NCBI RefSeq assembly: GCF_037176765.1 | Contig: NC_090024.1 | Coordinates: forward strand, 72,482,861 to 72,546,860 | From: Anolis sagrei | Lineage: Eukaryota > Chordata > Lepidosauria > Squamata > Anolidae | Direction of reading: 5' to 3' | Length of the DNA stretch: 64,000 bases | In this document: positions 43,310 through 53,448 of the stretch, piece after piece | Layout of the letters: each line of letters begins with the position of its first letter | How positions within the stretch are numbered: the first letter of the stretch is position 1 | Translations under genes and position numbers: made by a program | Notes under the pieces: model-generated | Database searches by the model: none | What the model saw: only the letters and a program-made list of their open reading frames with translations | What the model was told of the DNA's origin: nothing

Positions 43310-43368
43310 GTGTACACTGGTATAATGTAATTTAAGTGCATTGAACTTCATTATATGAGTATACACCA
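43310..43368. mobile_element. Remnant of outer MITE
   Basis: TACACTGGTATAATGTAATTTAAGTGCATTGAACTTC continues the MITE begun at about 42040; its far end is probably at 43562-43620 (CTAATGCAGTTCAAAAATCC...AGCAGTGTAGATTTGGCC). Confidence 0.5.
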
Positions 43369-43561
43369 TGCATGGGCAAACTTCGGTTTTCCAGGTGTTT
43401 TGGACTTCAACTCCTACAATTCCTACCAGCTGTTAGGAACTGGAATCATAGAATCAAAGAGTTGGAAGAGACCTCATGGGTCATCCAGTCCAACCCCCTG
43501 CCAAGAAGCAGGAAGCTGAAGTCCACAACATCTGGAGGGCCAAAGCTTGCCCATGCCTGGT
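43369..43561. mobile_element. hAT MITE interrupted by a CR1 fragment
   Basis: CATGGGCAAACTTCGG..TTCCAGGTGTTTTGGACTTC left and CATCTGGAGGGCCAAAGCTTGCCCATGCC right, split by a CR1 3' end at about 43443-43511. Confidence 0.72.
43443..43511 (-). mobile_element. CR1 3' end fragment inside a MITE
   Basis: GAATCATAGAATCAAAGAGTTGGAAGAGACCTCATGGGTCATCC..., the inverse CR1 terminus. Confidence 0.8.
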
Positions 43562-43731
43562 CTACACTGACCATCTAATGCAGTTCAAAAATCCATTATA
43601 TAGCAGTGTAGATTTGGCCATTGTGGGCATATATGAATGTTGTCTCTAAATTTGGGTTGCATTTCAATGATTGCTCATTATGTATGTATATGCTCAAATT
43701 TTATTTCTCTGTCTCTAGGGCCTAATTTTAC

Positions 43732-43926
43732 CAGTTTGAAAACATGCAAATGTGAGTAGATCAATAGGCGGGAAAGTAACGGCGCTCCTTGCAGTCATGC
43801 TGGTCACATGACCTAGGAGGTGTCCACAGACAATGCCGACTCTTTGGCTTAGAAATGGAGATGGGCATCACCCGAGTCGGACCCGACTAGACTTAATGTC
43901 AAGGAAAACCTTTACCTTTGCCTTTA
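43732..43926 (+). repeat. 5'-truncated Sauria-type SINE with 12-bp target duplication
   Basis: Lacks the tRNA head; runs from CCAGTTTGAAAACATGCAAATG to AAACCTTTACCTTTGCCTTT. Both flanks carry AGGGCCTAATTT (about 43719-43730 and 43926-43937), so a truncated copy was inserted by reverse transcription. Confidence 0.88.
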
Positions 43927-43937
43927 GGGCCTAATTT

Positions 43938-44780
43938 AGCAGGAATACAACGAAATTAGGCATATCTGCAACTCATAGCAATAATAAACCTGTGTCAGTT
44001 GAGCAGGGATGACATTGGATGTGAATCCAATTGATCACTGCAGATTCATTTTAATTAGATTCTCCATTAAATTAGCAAGGCATATTTCTGTGCTTGGCTA
44101 TTCTAGAGTAAGAATATTCCCTGGGTATTATTCCCAAGCAAGAGAAAAGATCTCTACTTGATACTGGCATCATAAATCCATTTATCTGGAAATAAACCTG
44201 AACGAACTCTGTCATATTTACTTCTGGAGCTACTTGTATGATACCAATTGTAGTGAATGATTAATGTGGGTGAAGGTAAAAGGGAAATTATTGTTTAAAA
44301 ATGCTGCATAAAAATCTATGTGACTAATACTTAACTGGATCTTTGTGCCAATAATCTAAAATAATCTATGTTATACAATTAGTGCACAACACATGGAGAA
44401 AAGACCTCATTATTATATTAACTGGAGAGAAGCATTTTATTCATTAAAAAAATAATAACGCATAGTCCTATAATGATGCATGCAAGTATAATGTACATAC
44501 ACAGTGCAAGTCAATTAATCTTGTTTATGTACAATTTAGTTACATTTGAGTTTGAGTTTTCACTTACTCTCTAACAAAAAGCAATAAGGAAGTTGTAAAT
44601 GCACTAGAATTACCATCAGAGGGTAATGGGAAAACCACAGAATGCAACTGTATGCATACTTTGAGATATTACTTAGAGATAAGTAAAACTGAGTTCAGGG
44701 CATCCTGTTCCTGGAAGTGGACATAAGTATGCAGACAATCTTCTATTTTCCCCCATGCCATATATCTCTGTCCAACTTCT
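43938..44780. other. Intergenic DNA, nothing recognised
   Basis: AT-rich, no gene or repeat family assigned. Confidence 0.35.
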
Positions 44781-44787
44781 CTGTTTC

Positions 44788-44840
44788 TATTTATTTATTT
44801 ACTGTACTTATACCCCACCCTTCTCACCTCAAAGGGGGAC
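44788..44840 (-). repeat. LINE 3' tail fragment
   Basis: TATTTATTTATTTACTGTACTTATACCCCACCCTTCTCACC..AAAGGGGGACTCAG, the common L2/CR1-like tail in minus orientation. Confidence 0.6.
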
Positions 44841-45311
44841 TCAGCCTGTCCTTTCACTAAAAAGTCCCATAAAGAGCACGATAAATAACTACAACAGCCT
44901 GAAAGCGGGAACAATAATTCCTGGTGTTCTCTTGTGAAACAACAAATTAGAAAAGCAATTGTGAAGTAATGCTATAGGGCTTGGCAAGATATTCCCACGA
45001 CTAATGGCTGCTTGCACAACTATAATTGGAGGATATAATTGGTCCATACCATATCACCAGACACAGTGAAACAAATCGCTCTGCAGGCTTCTTAAATCAT
45101 AAAGATCATAAAGATGGCTTTGGAACGATTATGTGGCTCAACATGTCTGGAAGCTGAATAGAAATGTTAGGAAAAAATTGGTTCTTAAAGAAAAGCCATA
45201 GAACTTCAACTAAGTCAATCCAATAATTTGTTGGAAAGATCATTGTTTTGATTCTGTCTACTTTTCCATAAGAGTGCCAGGAAGGTACCAAAGAGTTGTT
45301 CCTGTTTTTAC

Positions 45312-45313
45312 AC

Positions 45314-45345
<32 letters not shown>
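45312..45345. repeat. (TAA)n microsatellite
   Basis: About eleven tandem trimers followed by an A-run, forming the tail of the adjoining minus-strand LINE end. Confidence 0.9.
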
Positions 45346-45356
<11 letters not shown>

Positions 45357-45640
45357 ACCCTTTATTTGTATTTCGCCCTGTCTCCCCAAGGAGACTCAGG
45401 GCGGATTCCAGCATAACAATGGCAAACATTCAATGCCTACATAAAATACACAATACTAACATAAATTCCCAGGGAGCCCCAATTATAAAAGTAACATTAA
45501 AGCCTAACAAATTAAGACCTAACAAATTAAGACCTGGTGTAAGTTAAACCTGACATCAATAAATTAAACTACCCGTAATCAGACAAAATTCTATAATAAC
45601 ATAAATCTAAACAAAATATTACTGTCTAGCTTTTATTCTT
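45346..45640 (-). mobile_element. LINE 3' end (L2/CR1-like)
   Basis: CCCTTTATTTGTATTTCGCCCTGTCTCCCCAAGGAGACTCAGGGCGG, then GGCAAACATTCAATGCC and AT-rich 3' UTR. Minus orientation, old. Confidence 0.6.
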
Positions 45641-45724
45641 GAAATAGCAAAGCCTCTTCAAATGGCCTTTTTATGATAGTTTTAGAAAACCTTGGCTTCT
45701 GAATGATGCTGTTTGACCATACAT

Positions 45725-46157
45725 TTTCTAAGATCTACAGAAATACTTGCAGGAACACCTCAGCAAGCGAGAGTCCAAAAGTGGCAGGCTAAAACCCAGA
45801 ACCTCACCCCATGGCTGATATCGGATGAGAGACTCTCTCCTAGCACACAGAAGACTGGGCGATTTGGGAGGCGCTGAACAGAGTGCGCTCTGGCACCACA
45901 AGATGCAGAGCCAACCTTAAGAAATGGGGCCACAAAGTGGAGTCCACAACATGCGAGTGTGGAAAAGAGCAAACCACAGACCACTTATTACAATGCAATC
46001 TGAGCCCTGCCACATGCACAATGGAGGACCTTCTTATAGCAACACCATAGGCACTCCAAGTGGCCAGCTACTGGTCAAAGGTCATTTAATATAAACTTTG
46101 TGTTTTTAAATACATTACAACTGTACCCTCGGTTCACTTCTGATATAATAAACAAAT
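45725..46157 (+). mobile_element. Non-LTR retrotransposon 3' end (zinc-knuckle family), plus copy
   Basis: Encodes ...RRCRANLKKWGHKVESTTCECGKEQTTDHLLQC-like sequence in plus orientation with both CxC cysteines kept, followed by the 3' UTR (GGCACTCCAAGTGGCCAGCTACTGGTC) and a GATATAATAAACAAA tail. Confidence 0.75.
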
Positions 46158-46519
46158 ACCACAGATTTGTCTGAAGAGTGTCATTGCCATATTATGTCAG
46201 TCTTTCCATAGGAGTCAGCTTCAAACATTCATTTTCCTTCTCTTTACTGAGTGGTGAGTAACTTTTGGATACCTACTTCTTGAATCTTGTGACGGATATC
46301 AGTTCCTTCACTGATATCAGTCACAAATCAAATGCCCTTGGGGAAGTTGGGCCATATAACACTTCTCAAAGAATTTCAGGTCATTGGGCGTGAGAAAGGA
46401 CAGAGATGTAAAAGCTAGAGAGGGTTGACATAATCAGTTTATTAGCAGCAGCTAATGTACAATGCAACATTTTTTGATTTTTGATGAGAGATCCACTCAT
46501 AATTTTCTGAGGATATTTT

Positions 46520-46578
46520 ATTTGTGTGTGTGAGTATTTATACACACACACACAAAGTATATATATATACACACACAG
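46520..46578. repeat. GT/CA and TATA simple repeat
   Basis: TGTGTGTG, CACACACACAC and TATATATATAC tracts. Confidence 0.8.
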
Positions 46579-46693
46579 AGGCATAATTGGTCTTTCAAAT
46601 TTACAGAGTTTGATTAATTGCAGATTTCATTAAAATGCTCTATAGGAATTTCTAGGTTTTCCAGTGCAACCTTATAGTCAACTCCCCCTGGAA

Positions 46694-47424
46694 CAGTGTT
46701 TCTCAAGCTGGGGGTCGGGACCCCTGGGGGCGTTGCAAGGGGATGTCAGAGGGGTTGCCAAAGACCATCAGAAAAGACAGTATTTTCTGTTGATCATGGG
46801 GGTTCTGTGTGAGAAATTAGGCCCAACTGTATTGTTGGTGGGGTTCAGAATGCTCTGATTGTAGCTGAACTATAACTCCCAGCAACTATAACTCCCAAAT
46901 GTCAGGCACTATTTTCCCCAAACTCCACCAGTGTTCATATTTGGGCATATTGAGTATCCGTGCCAAGTTTGATCCAGATCCATCATTGAGTCCACAGTGC
47001 TCTCTCTGGCTGTATGTGAACTGCAATTCCAAAACTCAAGGTCAATGTCCACCAGAGCCTTCCAGTATTTTCTGTTGATCATGCGAGTTCTGTGTGCCAA
47101 ATTTGGTTCAATCTCATCGTTGGTGGAGTTCAGAATGCTCTTTGATTATAGGTGAAATATAAATCACAGCAACTACAACTTCCTAATGAAGAAATCAATC
47201 CCCTCCTCAACTCCACCAGTATTCAAATTTGAGTGTATCGGGTATTTGTGCCAAATTTGGTCCAGTGAATGGAAATACATCCCGCATATCAGACATGACA
47301 ATTCATAACAATATCAAAATTACAGTTAGGAAGTAGCAACAAAAATAATTTTATGGTTGGGGATCACCACAACATGAGAAACTATATTAAGAGTTTGCAG
47401 AATTAGGAAGGCTGAGATACGCTG
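46694..47424. mobile_element. SPIN-like non-autonomous hAT, complete, exact 8-bp duplication
   Basis: Ends CAGTGTTTCTCAAGC and GGCTGAGATACGCTG; the octamer CCCTGGAA flanks both sides (46686-46693 and 47425-47432). The right 100 bp (TACAGTTAGGAAGTAGCAAC, AAAATAATTTTATGGTTGGGGATCACCACAACATGAG, ATTAGGAAGGCTGAGA) closely resemble the SPIN end known in rodents, tenrec, bushbaby, opossum and Anolis. No transposase is encoded. Confidence 0.92.
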
Positions 47425-47539
47425 CCCTGGAAGGTTAAAGGAAAAAAATAGTGCTTTTAAAATTCATGTAACCCCAACACATGTTTTAAATATGTTTTTA
47501 TGGATTTTAACCGTAAATTTTTAATAACATATTTTGAGT

Positions 47540-47758
47540 TTGCACGAGCCTCAGCCTGGTCTTTTAATTGCTCTGAACAGGCAGGATAATTTTAATATAT
47601 GTGTGTTATTGTGATAATTTTATGCTTATGTTGTTTTGTTAATTTTATGTTATGCTGTTTACTCTGTATGCTTTCGTGATGTTGCTTGGAAACCACCTTG
47701 AGTCCCCCTCGGGGAAATAGAGCGTTATATAAATAAAGTTTTATTATTATTATTAGTG
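47540..47758 (+). repeat. LINE/SINE 3' tail
   Basis: GCTTGGAAACCACCTTGAGTCCCCCTCGGGGAAATAGAGCGTTATATAAATAAAGTTTTATTATTATTATTA, plus orientation. Confidence 0.65.
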
Positions 47759-47945
47759 GAAGAAATATGATATATTTATTTATTTACACACACAGTATTT
47801 GTCAAGCTGGAAAAGCTTCTCTTCTTAAATTTCAAACCTATTAAATTATGCACAATTTTACACTATTACATCTTTTGTGCCCCTCTGCAAATGCTCTTAA
47901 GGTTTCCTGGAATCTGGTGTGATTGGAAAAAAAGCGGAGGATTTA

Positions 47946-48102
47946 GGGCCTTTCCATTCTGCCCCTGTTGTATCCCAGGATCTGATTCCAGATTATCTGT
48001 TTATCCCAGGATATCTGGCAGTGGTGGCTCATATATTCCAGTTTAAAGCAGATAATCTGGGAACAGATCCTGGGGAAAAGGGCAGTGTGGAAGGGCTCAT
48101 TC
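47946..48102. mobile_element. Palindromic MITE (ATCCCAGGATCTGAT subfamily)
   Basis: GGGCCTTTCCATTCTGCCCC and GGGCAGTGTGGAAGGGCTC arms, with inner TATCCCAGGATCTGATTCCAG / GGGAACAGATCCTGGGG. Same subfamily as 59457-59607. Confidence 0.72.
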
Positions 48103-48169
48103 TCTCAGCATCCTGTTATTCGTTCGCACACAAGTCTTGGGTTTGCCGTTTTGTGAGGTACTTCTAGGC

Positions 48170-48345
48170 CACCCACACGCATTTGAGTCCACACAGCCAC
48201 ATAACCCAGAATATCAAGGCAGATAATCCACAATATCAGCTTTGAACTGGTTAATCTGAGTCCACATAGCCATATATTCCGGTTCAAATCAGATAATCTG
48301 GATTCAGGAACTGGATTATATAGCAGTGTAGATGGGGGCTTAGGG
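48170..48345. mobile_element. Palindromic MITE copy
   Basis: Repeated GAGTCCACA.AGCCATAT words and TTCAAATCAGATAATCTGGATTCAGGAACTGG..ATAGCAGTGTAGATGGGGGC. Limits approximate. Confidence 0.6.
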
Positions 48346-48346
48346 C

Positions 48347-48482
48347 CCTTCCACACAGCCATGTAATCCAGAATATCAAGGTGGAAAATCCCACAATATC
48401 TGGGTTATCTGAGTCCACACTGTCATATGTTCCAGTTCAAAGCAGATAATGTGGGATTTTATTCAGCTGTGTGGAAGGGGCC
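48347..48482. mobile_element. Palindromic MITE, complete copy
   Basis: GGGCCCTTCCACACAGCCATG and CAGCTGTGTGGAAGGGGCC ends; inner GTGGAAAATCCCACAATATC / GATAATGTGGGATTTTATTC arms fold back. Confidence 0.78.
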
Positions 48483-48921
48483 TAAGAGAAGGAATTCAAG
48501 GGGCAAAATGAGGATATTATGGAGCCTCAGTTCAAAGCAGATAATCTGGATTTTCTGTAGATTCAGCCAAACTCTCCTATCTTCTCTCTCAGCTTTGCCT
48601 CACACTGTTTCCCTCAGAAGCTGTTGCTTCTCACAAGGTTTTCCAAAAGGCGGGAAAATGAGGGACAAGCAGCCATTCAACACAACACAGGGATATAGCA
48701 GAGGGGCGGGTGAGGGTTGAGGAACTTAACCCTGAAAGCCATTTTCCTTCTCTTGGCAAATGTGGAGTGAAAGAGCAAAGTCCTCCACTATTGCAGCCTC
48801 TTTCTTAACCCCATTATTACTGATATCTCTTCTTTCTGCTTGTTCTCATTCTCTCAGCGTCCTGTTACTCTTTCGCACAGCAGTCTTGGGTTTGTCATTT
48901 TGTGAGGTACTTCTAGGCCAT

Positions 48922-49065
48922 CCACACTGCAGAATTACACCCATTTAGTGCCACTGATATGGCTCCCTTATATAAATTGTTGTTTGTAAAAATTCCTATG
49001 AGCCATGGTAGTTAATGTGATGTAAAACTGCACTAGCTCTACCGTGGAGATGAACTCTAGTGTTC
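48922..49065. mobile_element. MITE (CTGCAGAATTA family)
   Basis: CCATCCACACTGCAGAATTACACCC..TTTAGTGCCACTGATATGGC left and GAGCCATGGTAGTTAATGTGATGTAAAACTGCACTAGCTC right. Confidence 0.65.
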
Positions 49066-49132
49066 AGGCATTCTGTTCTATTGCTCAAAACACGTCTAAG
49101 AATCTATTTACAATGCCATAATACAATTTAAT

Positions 49133-49327
49133 TCAGGCATGGGCCAACTTGGGCCCTTCCAGGTGTTTTGGACTTCAAATCCCATCATTCCTAACAGCCT
49201 CAGGCCCCTTCTTTTTCCCCCTCAGCCGCTTAAGTGGCTGCGGGGAAAAAGAAGGGGCCTGAGGCTGTTAGGACTGATGGGAGTTAAAGTCCAAAACACC
49301 TGGAGGGCCCAAGTTCACCCATACCTG
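49133..49327. mobile_element. Near-perfect palindromic MITE, about 190 bp
   Basis: The two halves mirror each other from CAGGCATGGGCCAACTTGGGCCC to GGGCCCAAGTTCACCCATACCTG. The centre, CAGGCCCCTTCTTTTTCCCC...GGGGAAAAAGAAGGGGCCTG around 49200-49262, is the best preserved hairpin in the window. Confidence 0.82.
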
Positions 49328-49334
49328 TTTTAAC

Positions 49335-49415
49335 TGCACTATATGATTCTATACTGCCATGTAATGCAGTTGAATTCAGTTAAACTGCATTATATAGCAG
49401 TGTAGATGGGGCCTA
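49335..49415. mobile_element. MITE half
   Basis: AACTGCACTATATGATTCTATACTGCCATGTAATGCAG / AACTGCATTATATAGCAGTGTAGATGGGGCC; one arm of the TAATCCAG-like family. Confidence 0.55.
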
Positions 49416-49865
49416 TGTGATCGATTGCAACTGAATGTAGAAATTTTCCTTCCTATCTTTCAGTGCTTCTCTTTCGGGGGGCAAAACTTCTCATGAAAGA
49501 CACAAAACACTTTTCAATTTAAATAATATACTTGTGAGGACATAATACACACATAATTTACGCTTTGCTAAGATTTTCTTTTGCTTCAAAACAGCTTTTT
49601 TGGGGGACTTTCTCCATATCAGGGAGCTTGTTTTGCCAATAAAAGAGCCAAAATATTTAAAGTAAATAAAATATAAGAAAAATAGTAAAAAAATAATCTT
49701 TAAATATAACTTGTATGCTTTTATTTAATTTTTTTTAAAAATTCACCAGGTAACTCATAAAGCTCCTTTCTTTCCTGTATTATCTTCATCTAGAGATGGC
49801 CATTGTTGCTGTAAATATGTAAAATATAAGAAAAATAGTTTTTAAAAGTCATCAAAATATAACCT
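49416..49865. other. Intergenic DNA, short internal duplication
   Basis: No gene. GTTTCCTGTATTATCTTCATCTAGAGATGGCCATTGTTGCTGT-like text at 49774-49812 recurs at 50721-50762, on the other side of the Penelope-like copy, together with AACTCATAAA, suggesting a local duplication around the insertion. Confidence 0.5.
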
Positions 49866-50636
49866 TTATGTATTGGCAAAAGCTTTCATGGCTGGAATCA
49901 CTGGGTCGCTATGATTTTTCCGGGCTGTATGGCCATGTTCCAGAAGCATTTTCTCCTAACGTTTCACCTGCATCTATGGCAGGCATCCTCAGAGGTTGTG
50001 AGTTCTGTTGGAAACTAGGAATATTGGGTTTATATATCTGGAATATCCTAGGGTGCGAGAAAGAACTCTTGTCTGCTTGAAGCAAGTGTGAATGTTGCAA
50101 TTGGCTCCCTTGATTAGCATTTAATGGCCTTGCAGCTTCAAAGCCTGGCTAATTGCTGTCTGGAGGAATCCTTTGTTGGGAGGAGTTAGCTGGCCTTGAT
50201 TGATTCTTGTCTAGAATTCCCCCCCCCCCCCCCCTTTTAGGTGTTGCTCTTTATTTACTGTCATGATTTTACAGTTTTTTAATACTGGTAGCCAGATTTT
50301 GTTCATTTTCATGGTTTTCTTCTTTCTGTTGCAATTGTCCACATGCTTGTGGATTTCAATGGCTTCTCTGTGTAATCTGACGTAGTTGTTAGAGTAGCCC
50401 AGCATCTCTGTGTTTTTCAATAATATGCTGTGTCTAGGTTGGTTCATCAAGTGCTTAAGACAAGAAACAATCAGGGCCAGTTAATCACTTCCCAACAAAG
50501 GATATATAAACCCTACTTTCCTAATTTCCAACAGACTTCACAACCTCTGAGGATGCCTGCCATAGCTGCAGGTGAAAAGTCAGGAGTGAATGCTCCTGGA
50601 ACATGGCCATACAGCCTGGAAAACCCACAACAACCC
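49866..50636 (-). mobile_element. Penelope-like element with inverted termini and coding remnant
   Basis: The left end (GGCTGTATGGCCATGTTCCAGAAGC...GGCAGGCATCCTCAGAGG) is the inverse of the right end (CCTCTGAGGATGCCTGCC...GGAACATGGCCATACAGCC). On the minus strand at about 50250-50450 a frame reads [41 protein letters not shown], the C-terminal end of the Penelope-like reverse transcriptase/GIY-YIG polyprotein. A C-run interrupts at 50219-50235. The reverse transcriptase is absent. Confidence 0.85.
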
Positions 50637-50639
50637 TAT

Positions 50640-51284
50640 AAAAACAAAATAAATTTTGCTTAAAAACAAAATAAATTTTATTCAATTTGATTTTTTTTAA
50701 CCAGGTAACTCATAAAACAAGTTTCCTGTATTATCTTCATCTAGAGATGGCCATTGTTGCTGTGTGAGCAGTGTTAAATAAAGATGGAGTAATCAGCCAA
50801 CCAATAATTAACTCAAATCAAAAGAAACAGAATACTCTTCATACTGCTAGAGGTTTGTTTTTAAATTTTATACTTGTAGAAATAAGCCATTAAAATCTGA
50901 TATTTGATATGAATCCTTCTCAAAGCTATCTTTTCTACATTGCAATATCTGAGTAATTGTTTTCCGAACAATAGAAGTCATGCAAGCACTCTGTCCCTTC
51001 TCCTAATTTCTGGTAAAAAGATTGCAGAATGCAAAGCATTTCATTCAGCCGTAATGTAGGGCCACAACTCTGACCCTATAATATAATGTGTGTGCATATA
51101 AATCTAGCATAAAGTTTGAAATCTTGTGCATAATAACCGAAGTGGTTAATTCAAATGAAATAGAACTTCTAAATAATTGTGAATAAAACTGGGCTCCTGC
51201 TCAAACAGTTCAGGCAGATGTGTACTTTTAAAAATGCATCTCCTTAAAGCAATCCAAGTTTAGGCACTGAGCAAGAGAAAAACA
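50640..51284. other. Intergenic DNA, mostly unassigned
   Basis: Begins with the duplicated text noted for 49416-49865; otherwise nothing is recognised. Confidence 0.4.
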
Positions 51285-51972
51285 ATAATTATAACTTTAT
51301 TTATATCCCGCCACCATCTCCCCAAAGGGACTCGATCTTAGAGCTCGTGCCGATTTATGAAAAGAGATGCGGTCTCAAAGATAGGTTGGACCCAAAGTTT
51401 ATAGTGCTTATATAAACATCACTTTGAATTGGACCTGGAAACGTGTCAGCAGCCAGTTGAGCTGTTTTAATAGGGGCATAGTATGCTTCTTATAACTGGC
51501 CCCAGATAGTAGTCTGGCTGCCGACCTTTGCACTAACTACAGTGTCCGAGCTGTCTTCAAAGGCAATCCCACGTAGAGTGCATTGCAGTAGTCCATTCTA
51601 GATGTCACTAAAGTGTAGACCACTGTGGCCAAGTCAGGCTTTTTGAGGTATGGTCGCAGCTGGTGCACCAGTTTTAACTGTACGAAGGCCCTCCCAGCCA
51701 CCACCCACACCTGAGCTTCAAGTGTCAGCACTGAGTACAGGAGGACCCCCAGAGTGTGGACCTGTGTCCTCAGGGGGAGTGTAACCCCATTGAGTACAGG
51801 TTGCCACTCTATACCCCAGTCGACTTCGCTACTGACCAGGAGGACCTCTGTGTTGTCTGGATTAAGCCTCAGCTTGTCCCTCATCCACTCCATCACAGAT
51901 GCCAGGCACTGGTCCAGGATATGGGGAGCTTCCTTGGAATGGGGTGGAAAAGAGTAGTAGAGTTGTGCATCC
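51285..51972 (-). mobile_element. L2-clade LINE fragment
   Basis: The minus-strand frame 51896-51537 encodes LRLNPDNTEVLLVS, LTLEAQVWVVAGRAF, QLKLVHQLRPYL, SRMDYCNALYVGLP, matching the C-terminal half of the 40 kb L2. The 3' end at 51285 has the ATTATAACTTTATTTATATCCCGCC tail. It is truncated at the 5' side and internally shortened. Confidence 0.82.
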
Positions 51973-52606
51973 TAGGCCCTTCTACACTGTCATATAAAAT
52001 CTAGATTATCTTCTTTGAACTGGATTATATTATTTATTTATTTATTTATTTACAGCTTTTATATTCCGTCCTTCTCACCCCGCAGGGGACTCAGGGCGTA
52101 TTACAGTGTACACATATATGGCAAACATTCAATGCCAATTTTAACATACAACATATACAGACATACACAGAGGCTATTTAACTTTTTCTGGCCGCCAGGG
52201 GAGCTGTCGCTTTCATCGTCCATCGGCGACACTGATGAAGCACTTCCGCATTCCCGCATGCTTCCCCGCTGGAATGCTTTGCTGTAGTCTTCTTTACGGC
52301 CTCATAAATCAGTTAATTTAGCCTCCCCACACTTTAAGGTGTTACCTAATTTTCCTACTTGACAGATGCAACTGTCTTTCGGGTTGCAAAGGTCGACAAC
52401 AGGCTACACACAATTGGTTGGAAACCCACTCCAACCCAGGCTGGCTTCGAACTCATGACCTTTTGGTCAGAGTGATCTTAATGCAGCTGACACTCAGCCA
52501 GCTGCGCCACAATCCCTGCTGTGTAGACTCGTATAATCCAGTTCAAAGCAAATAATTGGATTATCTGCTTTGATAATCTGGATTATGTGGCAGTGTAGAA
52601 GGGGTC
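51973..52606. mobile_element. Palindromic MITE split by a SINE
   Basis: Left half GGCCCTTCTACACTGTCATATAAAATCTAGATTATC..TTTGAACTGG, right half CGTATAATCCAGTTCAAAGC...GATTATGTGGCAGTGTAGAAGGGGTCC. The SINE at 52024-52516 sits in between. Confidence 0.8.
52024..52516 (-). repeat. Complete tRNA-derived SINE with LINE-type tail
   Basis: On the minus strand the head GGATTGTGGCGCAGCTGGCTG and B-box region AAGGTCATGAGTTCGAAGCC are followed by a long body (GTCGACCTTTGCAACCCG, GCTCCCCTGGCGGCCAG) and the 3' end CGCCCTGAGTCCCCTGCGGGGTGAGAAGGACGGAATATAAA..(TAAA)n. Both head and tail are intact, making it the best copy of this SINE here; 22545-23000 is a relative. Confidence 0.82.
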
Positions 52607-53314
52607 CTAATGTAAGTTTTCTTGTTCTGGACATACATCACATACGTTTCTTTGATATTTGACAATTTTAAATAAAAATCATGTTTAAAACATGCTGTTC
52701 ATAATTTGACTCTTTCAAATGAATACTATACCCCAGCTTCTAGAGCTCCAGGATATATTCTGCCAATCCATGCATAATCAAAGCTTCCGTGTCAGTGGTG
52801 CAATGAATTTAGAGTAGCTATTCAAGCCTATCTCACAGTAAGTTCAGTAACACTGATAGCCAATGTCTGAAGTAAATGGATTCATAACACCACCGACATA
52901 GAAACATCTGTTCTCCTTTGCCTCAATTCCAGTCTGTCTTTCAGAATCTTTAGTCTGCTATGTACCTGAATGGTAACTTCCTTCCCTCTATCTAGTTCCT
53001 ATTCATTGATTTTTCATCTTCTGACACCTCAACATTTTCTACATTTGAACCCTTTGTAGATCACAAAGTATTTTAAATTAAATGTTAAATTACAGATATA
53101 TATGTCTGCCCACTTAGAGAGTTCCTCGCTTGCTGTCGTATTTTTGCAAGCCTTTTCCCATCCAAACTGTTCAATCACCTAAATTCACTGCTACAGAAAA
53201 TGGTTAGACGGAACATCCATATTTCTGATATGCATTTGTTTTATACCTCTATATCTTTGCTAATCACTTTCCCTCTTTTATACCAGGTTGTTCTTTTACA
53301 CTTAATAAAATAAT
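52607..53314. other. DNA upstream of the C18orf63 start
   Basis: No repeat recognised. It may hold 5' UTR or intron of C18orf63; no promoter signature is visible. Confidence 0.4.
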
Positions 53315-53448
53315 ATGGGTGATGCCAGGTGCCAATCTCTGTATTTCATCAGTCTGCCTGAACTACAAAACCTCTGTGCTGTAAAAGTTACAGTGAATTC
53401 TCAATTGGATGCAACTGGGGTTCGAGCATCACAAAGAAAGTTGTGCAG
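53315..53448 (+). CDS. C18orf63 homologue, coding exon 1
   Basis: ATG at 53315 starts MGDARCQSLYFISLPEL..., 44 codons plus two bases, ending CAG|GTAATA. The ATG fits the human N-terminus MNDSRQQSLFF in length and position. Confidence 0.92.
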
